Origin: an uncultured Hyphomicrobiales bacterium
Lineage (GTDB): Bacteria; Pseudomonadota; Alphaproteobacteria; Rhizobiales; Xanthobacteraceae
Assembly (NCBI GenBank): GCA_903929045.1
Contig: CAIYTE010000187.1
Location: forward strand, 1-64,000
Length of the DNA stretch: 64,000 nucleotides
Direction of reading: 5' to 3'
Position numbers and translations under genes: made by a program. The notes under the pieces are model-generated. The model was not told the DNA's origin. It saw only the letters and a program-made list of their open reading frames with translations, and searched no databases. Shown piece after piece: positions 61,024-64,000 of the stretch (positions within the stretch are counted from its first letter, which is position 1; the number at the start of each line of letters is the position of its first letter).

Positions 61024-62010
61024 TTACTCCTGATGCAGGCCGGCTTCCTTGATCACCTTCGACCATTTCGCATTGTCGACACGGAGTTTCTCGCTGAACA
61101 CCGCGCTGCTGCCGCCCAACACGATGCCGCCTTCGGCGACAACCCGCTCGACGATCTCGGGCGACTTCAACGCGGCGTTGCCCACGTCGTTGAGTTTTTT
61201 CACCACGTCGGAAGGTGTGCCGACCGGCACGAGAAGTCCGTACCACGTACCCGCGTTGAAGCCGGGATAACCTTGCTCGGCGATGGTGGGAACGTTGGGC
61301 AGCACGGGACTGCGTGCCAGCGCCGACACGGCGATGGCGCGCACCTTGCCGCTCTGGATCAGGCCGAGCGATGTCGGGATCGATGAAAGCATCACGGGAA
61401 TGCGCCCGGCCGCGATATCCATCAGCGCTGCATTTGCGCCGCGCGCGGGAATATGCCGCAGCTTGATGCCGGCGCTGCGCGAGAACAGCTCGGCGGTCAG
61501 GTGTGACACGGTGCCGATGCCGGGCGTGGCGACGTCGAGTCCGTCCGGTGAGGCTTTCGCCGCCGCGACCAAGTCAGCCACGGTCTTGACGGACGACTCC
61601 GCCGGCACGATCACAACGTTCGGCGCATCGGCTAGGAGTACGACCGGGATCAGGTCCTTGATCGGGTCGTAAGGCAGATTGCCGTAGAGCGACGGATTGA
61701 TCGCAAGCTGCGACGTTTGCCCGAGGACCACCGTGTAACCGTCCGGCGGTGACTTCGCGAGCTGGTTCACGGCGATGTTGCCGGCCGCGCCCGGTTTGTT
61801 TTCGACGACCACCGGCTGCTTGAGCGTCTCGCTCATGGTGTTCGCGACCAGACGCGCGACGACATCCATGCCGCCGCCGGCGGTGCCGGGAACGAGAAGC
61901 CGGATCGGCCGGTCGGGATACTCGCCGGCGCATGAGGCACCCACCATGACGATTGAAGCAACGCCGGCTGCGATCCACGCAGAGGCGCACACACGGACGA
62001 GTCCGTTCAT
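61024..62010 (-). CDS. Bug-type (TctC) solute-binding protein
   Basis: A 328-residue periplasmic binding protein of the tripartite tricarboxylate transporter/Bug family. A signal peptide (cleaved after SCA or CAG) precedes YPDRPIRLLVPGTAGGGMDVVARLV, the family's ligand loop, and later TVVLGQTSQLAINPSLYGNLPYDP. Bug proteins bind carboxylic acids. The TctA/TctB membrane genes are not adjacent. ATG 62010 has GGGAG 8 nt upstream; an in-frame GTG at 62028 is less likely. It lies in the minus-strand run with the hydroxyacid dehydrogenase. Confidence 0.9.
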   Translation of the reverse strand: MNGLVRVCASAWIAAGVASIVMVGASCAGEYPDRPIRLLVPGTAGGGMDVVARLVANTMSETLKQPVVVENKPGAAGNIAVNQLAKSPPDGYTVVLGQTSQLAINPSLYGNLPYDPIKDLIPVVLLADAPNVVIVPAESSVKTVADLVAAAKASPDGLDVATPGIGTVSHLTAELFSRSAGIKLRHIPARGANAALMDIAAGRIPVMLSSIPTSLGLIQSGKVRAIAVSALARSPVLPNVPTIAEQGYPGFNAGTWYGLLVPVGTPSDVVKKLNDVGNAALKSPEIVERVVAEGGIVLGGSSAVFSEKLRVDNAKWSKVIKEAGLHQE

Positions 62011-62083
62011 TGGCAGTTTCTCCCTCACTCGTTTTGTTTACCGGCGGCTTTTTTGTGCCGCTCGTCGTCAACGTCGTCGTTGC

Positions 62084-62899
62084 TCAGACTTTCGCCGCGA
62101 CCCGTCCGGTCTCGGTGCCGGATTCGGGTACAGCGCTCGCCTGTAGCAAACCTTCCTGAAGCTTCGGCATGGTCTGCGGCAGGTTGACGATCGGCAGACC
62201 GTGCGTCGGCGCGATCACCTGGACATCGAGTTTCTCGCACAGCCATTGCAGGCGATCGACGTAGAGCCTCATGTCGACGAACTTGGTCCAGAACAGCGCG
62301 CGGTCGGCAAACACCGCCGACACGTCGGCGAGGTCGAGCGAGATCGCTTCCTCGGCGAGCAACCCGCAATGGCCGTCCTCGTGATAATGGCTGTAGGCGA
62401 AGCCGTCGCCGGGAAACAACACGCGCTCCTTGGTGTCGAAGCCCCACCACGTCGTGCGCAGGTCGCGGATCACGGGTTCGACGGCGATGAACTTGCGATT
62501 GCCGAGATCGATCGTGTCACCGAGCGTCATCGGCACCATGCGATCGGCGTATTACGGAAACGCGAGATGATAATCGCTCATGTCGCCGCACAGGATCGCG
62601 TCGGGGTAGCGCATCAGGACGCGGCCGAGGCCGCCGGAATGCGGCGTCTCCTGATGCGTGACGAACAGGTATTTCAGCGGCGCGCGAGTCGCGAGAATTT
62701 CCTTCATCTGCTTTTCGATGATCGGAAAATCCTTCGGATGTCCGGTCTCGATCAGCATCGACGCTTCGCTGCCGCACAGCAGGAACGCCGCATTATAGGA
62801 GTGATAAATCTTGCCCTTGGCGTTCTGCTCAAGGCAATCGCCCAGCCAGAACACGCCTTCGGCCAGTTCGCGCGGCATCGGCTTTGAAAGATTGGGCAT
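62084..62899 (-). pseudogene. MBL-fold hydrolase split by an in-frame TAA
   Basis: Reading from ATG 62899, 115 codons run to TAA at 62554-62552, then the same frame continues with YADRMVPMTLGDTIDLG to 62084. Together they make one 270-residue metallo-beta-lactamase-fold protein. The first part holds THQETPHSGG (an HxExxH-type metal motif) and the second GDGFAYSHYHEDGH and APTHGLPI (further ligands). A single base change (CAA or GAA to TAA) would explain the split. ATG 62899 is 6 nt after the upstream gene's stop. Either a real nonsense mutation or a base error. Confidence 0.8.
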
Positions 62900-62904
62900 G
62901 GTTG

Positions 62905-63828
62905 TTACCTGATTTCGTCGCGGTCGACATAACGCGGCGGTGTGACGCCGCGGTCGAGTTGCGCCAGCACGTCATCGAACATCTTGTATTGGCGCTCGAT
63001 CAGCGCGCGGCCGCGCAGGATGCGTCCGTAGCCGGGCGCGATGGTTTCGATCGGATATTTTTCGAAGACGCCAGCGAGCTTCTTGCGCAACTCGGTCGTC
63101 TTGCCGCCTTCGAGCCACCAGTAACGCGTGTTCAGCAGGAAGCTCCTGATATGCGCGGCGGTCGTCGTGCAGTCTTTGTCCGCGATGTCCCACGGTCCAT
63201 CGAGGCTGTCGCTCCATTCGTGGGAGAAACTGTCGGACGTGAACAGGGTCTTGGTGTTGTAGTCGAACATCCAGCGCGTATTGATGAGGCGGATCGGCGC
63301 CTGGAACACTTCGATGGGACGACCTTCGCCAACCTGTAGCGTTTCGGCGCGCGTCACCAAGGTCGTCTTGAGCGAGTAGGGGCGCGTATCGTTGCTGTCG
63401 GAGCGTTTGCCGAAATCGACCCACAACGCCGCGTCGGGATTGCCGGAGTAGCACTGCTCGACATTGAAGCTCTGCGCGATGGCTTCGACGTTGCACACCG
63501 ACATGTACTCGTTGATGCGCAGCGGGAAGATCGAGAGCAGCAGGTCCGGCTTGGTCAGCGAGCCGATCATCTCGATGATCGAGCGCTCATGCGCGGCCAG
63601 TCCGCTGTCGAGCAGCAGCGCATGGCGACCTTGAGTGATGAGGTAGCAGTTCGACACCGAGTAGCCGCGCGCATCGGACGGGTAGGCGCTGACGCGGCCG
63701 TCGAGCTCCAGCACGTTCTGCAGGGCATAGATGCCGTCCGCGACCTTGAGAATGTTGCTTTTGTCGACCTTGCTGGCGCCGCGCGGCCATTCGGGCATGA
63801 ACGAGGATAGTTTCGTCTGCAAATTCAA
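62905..63828 (-). CDS. MBL-fold protein without canonical metal ligands
   Basis: A 307-residue protein aligned by eye with the downstream split MBL gene. It shares the fold-framing segments (YSVSNCYLITQGRHALLLDSGLAAHE; RWMFDYNTKTLFTSDSF). Where the paralogue has THQETPHSGG, this has PLRINEYMSVCN; where it has APTHG, this has APGYG. So the metal-binding His positions are lost. TTG at 63828 is the likely start with GGAAGGA 8 nt upstream; an ATG at 63798 is the alternative. It is the first gene of the run divergent from LysR. Confidence 0.7.
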   Translation of the reverse strand: MNLQTKLSSFMPEWPRGASKVDKSNILKVADGIYALQNVLELDGRVSAYPSDARGYSVSNCYLITQGRHALLLDSGLAAHERSIIEMIGSLTKPDLLLSIFPLRINEYMSVCNVEAIAQSFNVEQCYSGNPDAALWVDFGKRSDSNDTRPYSLKTTLVTRAETLQVGEGRPIEVFQAPIRLINTRWMFDYNTKTLFTSDSFSHEWSDSLDGPWDIADKDCTTTAAHIRSFLLNTRYWWLEGGKTTELRKKLAGVFEKYPIETIAPGYGRILRGRALIERQYKMFDDVLAQLDRGVTPPRYVDRDEIR

Positions 63829-63910
63829 GGCGATGGTCCTTCCGTCCGGCACTCGGGCAGGCTCTCTAGAAAGAAGACGGCGGCTTGCACGGTCAAACGA
63901 CTTAATGTCT

Positions 63911-63939
63911 AACCATTGTGAGAAAAACGCACAGTGGTT
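63911..63939. promoter_or_regulatory. Candidate LysR operator at the window end
   Basis: AACCATTGTG (63911-63920) and CACAGTGGTT (63930-63939) form a 10-bp inverted repeat with one mismatch and a 9-nt spacer. It lies directly before the LysR start (63945) and upstream of the divergent MBL gene. Confidence 0.55.
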
Positions 63940-63944
63940 GATTG

Positions 63945-64000
63945 ATGGCTCTGCCACCTCTGAACGCCGTAAAAACTTTCGAGGCCGCCGGCCGGCTGGA
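63945..64000 (+). CDS. LysR-family regulator (partial, cut by window end)
   Basis: The first 18 codons read MALPPLNAVKTFEAAGRL, typical of the GcvA-like LysR N-terminus (LPPLNALRAFEAAAR). The rest is outside the window. It is divergent from the minus-strand MBL / binding-protein / dehydrogenase run, with a palindromic site between, so it likely controls that run. Confidence 0.75.
   Translation, partial: MALPPLNAVKTFEAAGRL

Noticed and set aside
1-64000. tRNA, rRNA or prophage genes
   Set aside because: I looked through the intergenic stretches and found no cloverleaf-like sequence with conserved T-loop GTTCGA, no rRNA and no integrase. A covariance-model scan would be decisive.

Overview
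The window looks like chromosomal DNA of a GC-rich alphaproteobacterium, most likely Hyphomicrobiales (Bradyrhizobium / Pseudolabrys / Xanthobacteraceae type). This rests on gene content: Omp25/31-type porins, class I lysyl-tRNA synthetase, a stand-alone glutamyl-Q tRNA synthetase, a PodJ-like polarity protein, a TTAA-N7-TTAAC CtrA-type box and the ethylmalonyl-CoA pathway. I place it by recognition, not by a database search. I saw no rRNA, tRNA, CRISPR array, integrase or transposase. About 55 genes fill the window, many overlapping by an ATGA.

Layout. 1-6000: gluQ, a soluble hybrid histidine kinase, an LprI-like secreted protein, an AraC regulator and two Omp25/31 porins. 6000-16000: three dedicated ethylmalonyl-CoA pathway enzymes, ecm, ccr and mcd, separated by a GT-C-like membrane protein, a BrkB protein and a chemoreceptor. 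All three carry the same 9-mer, TGCGCTGCA, inside an inverted repeat about 40-65 nt before the start codon. 16000-23200: an orphan solute-binding protein, an HI0933-type flavoprotein, lysK, a Tat-exported beta-carbonic-anhydrase-like protein, an HTH/S24 regulator, pyrD and a DUF6460 protein. 23350-30586: the four-gene ligase-associated DNA-repair set (exonuclease, ATP-dependent ligase, Lhr-like helicase, PdeM) around a TPR-methyltransferase. 30757-36108: a TauE/TIGR02186 pair and a large PodJ-like protein. 36469-45583: fatty-acid and acyl-CoA oxidation (two acyl-CoA dehydrogenases, thiolase, cupin, FadJ-type multienzyme) with an MFS transporter and a PAS protein. 45700-58700: housekeeping and stress genes (RecD-like helicase, gshA, ybaK, LysR/DUF1127 pair, PAN protein, lepB, tldD, GGDEF cyclase, ene-reductase, quinone oxidoreductase). 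58749-64000: a minus-strand catabolic-looking run (two MBL-fold proteins, Bug-type binding protein, 3-hydroxyisobutyrate-dehydrogenase-like enzyme, cupin, hydratase/FAH-type enzyme) read away from a divergent LysR gene cut by the window end.

The main non-gene signal is a dense set of about 20 dispersed palindromic elements in three sequence families. Eight of them occupy convergent gene junctions, usually within a few bases of both stop codons. Two C-rich copies run into coding sequence and supply protein termini in the DNA-repair cluster. Other points to recheck are the split MBL gene (in-frame TAA at 62552-62554), its neighbour MBL protein that has lost the metal ligands, and palindromic operators next to both LysR genes.
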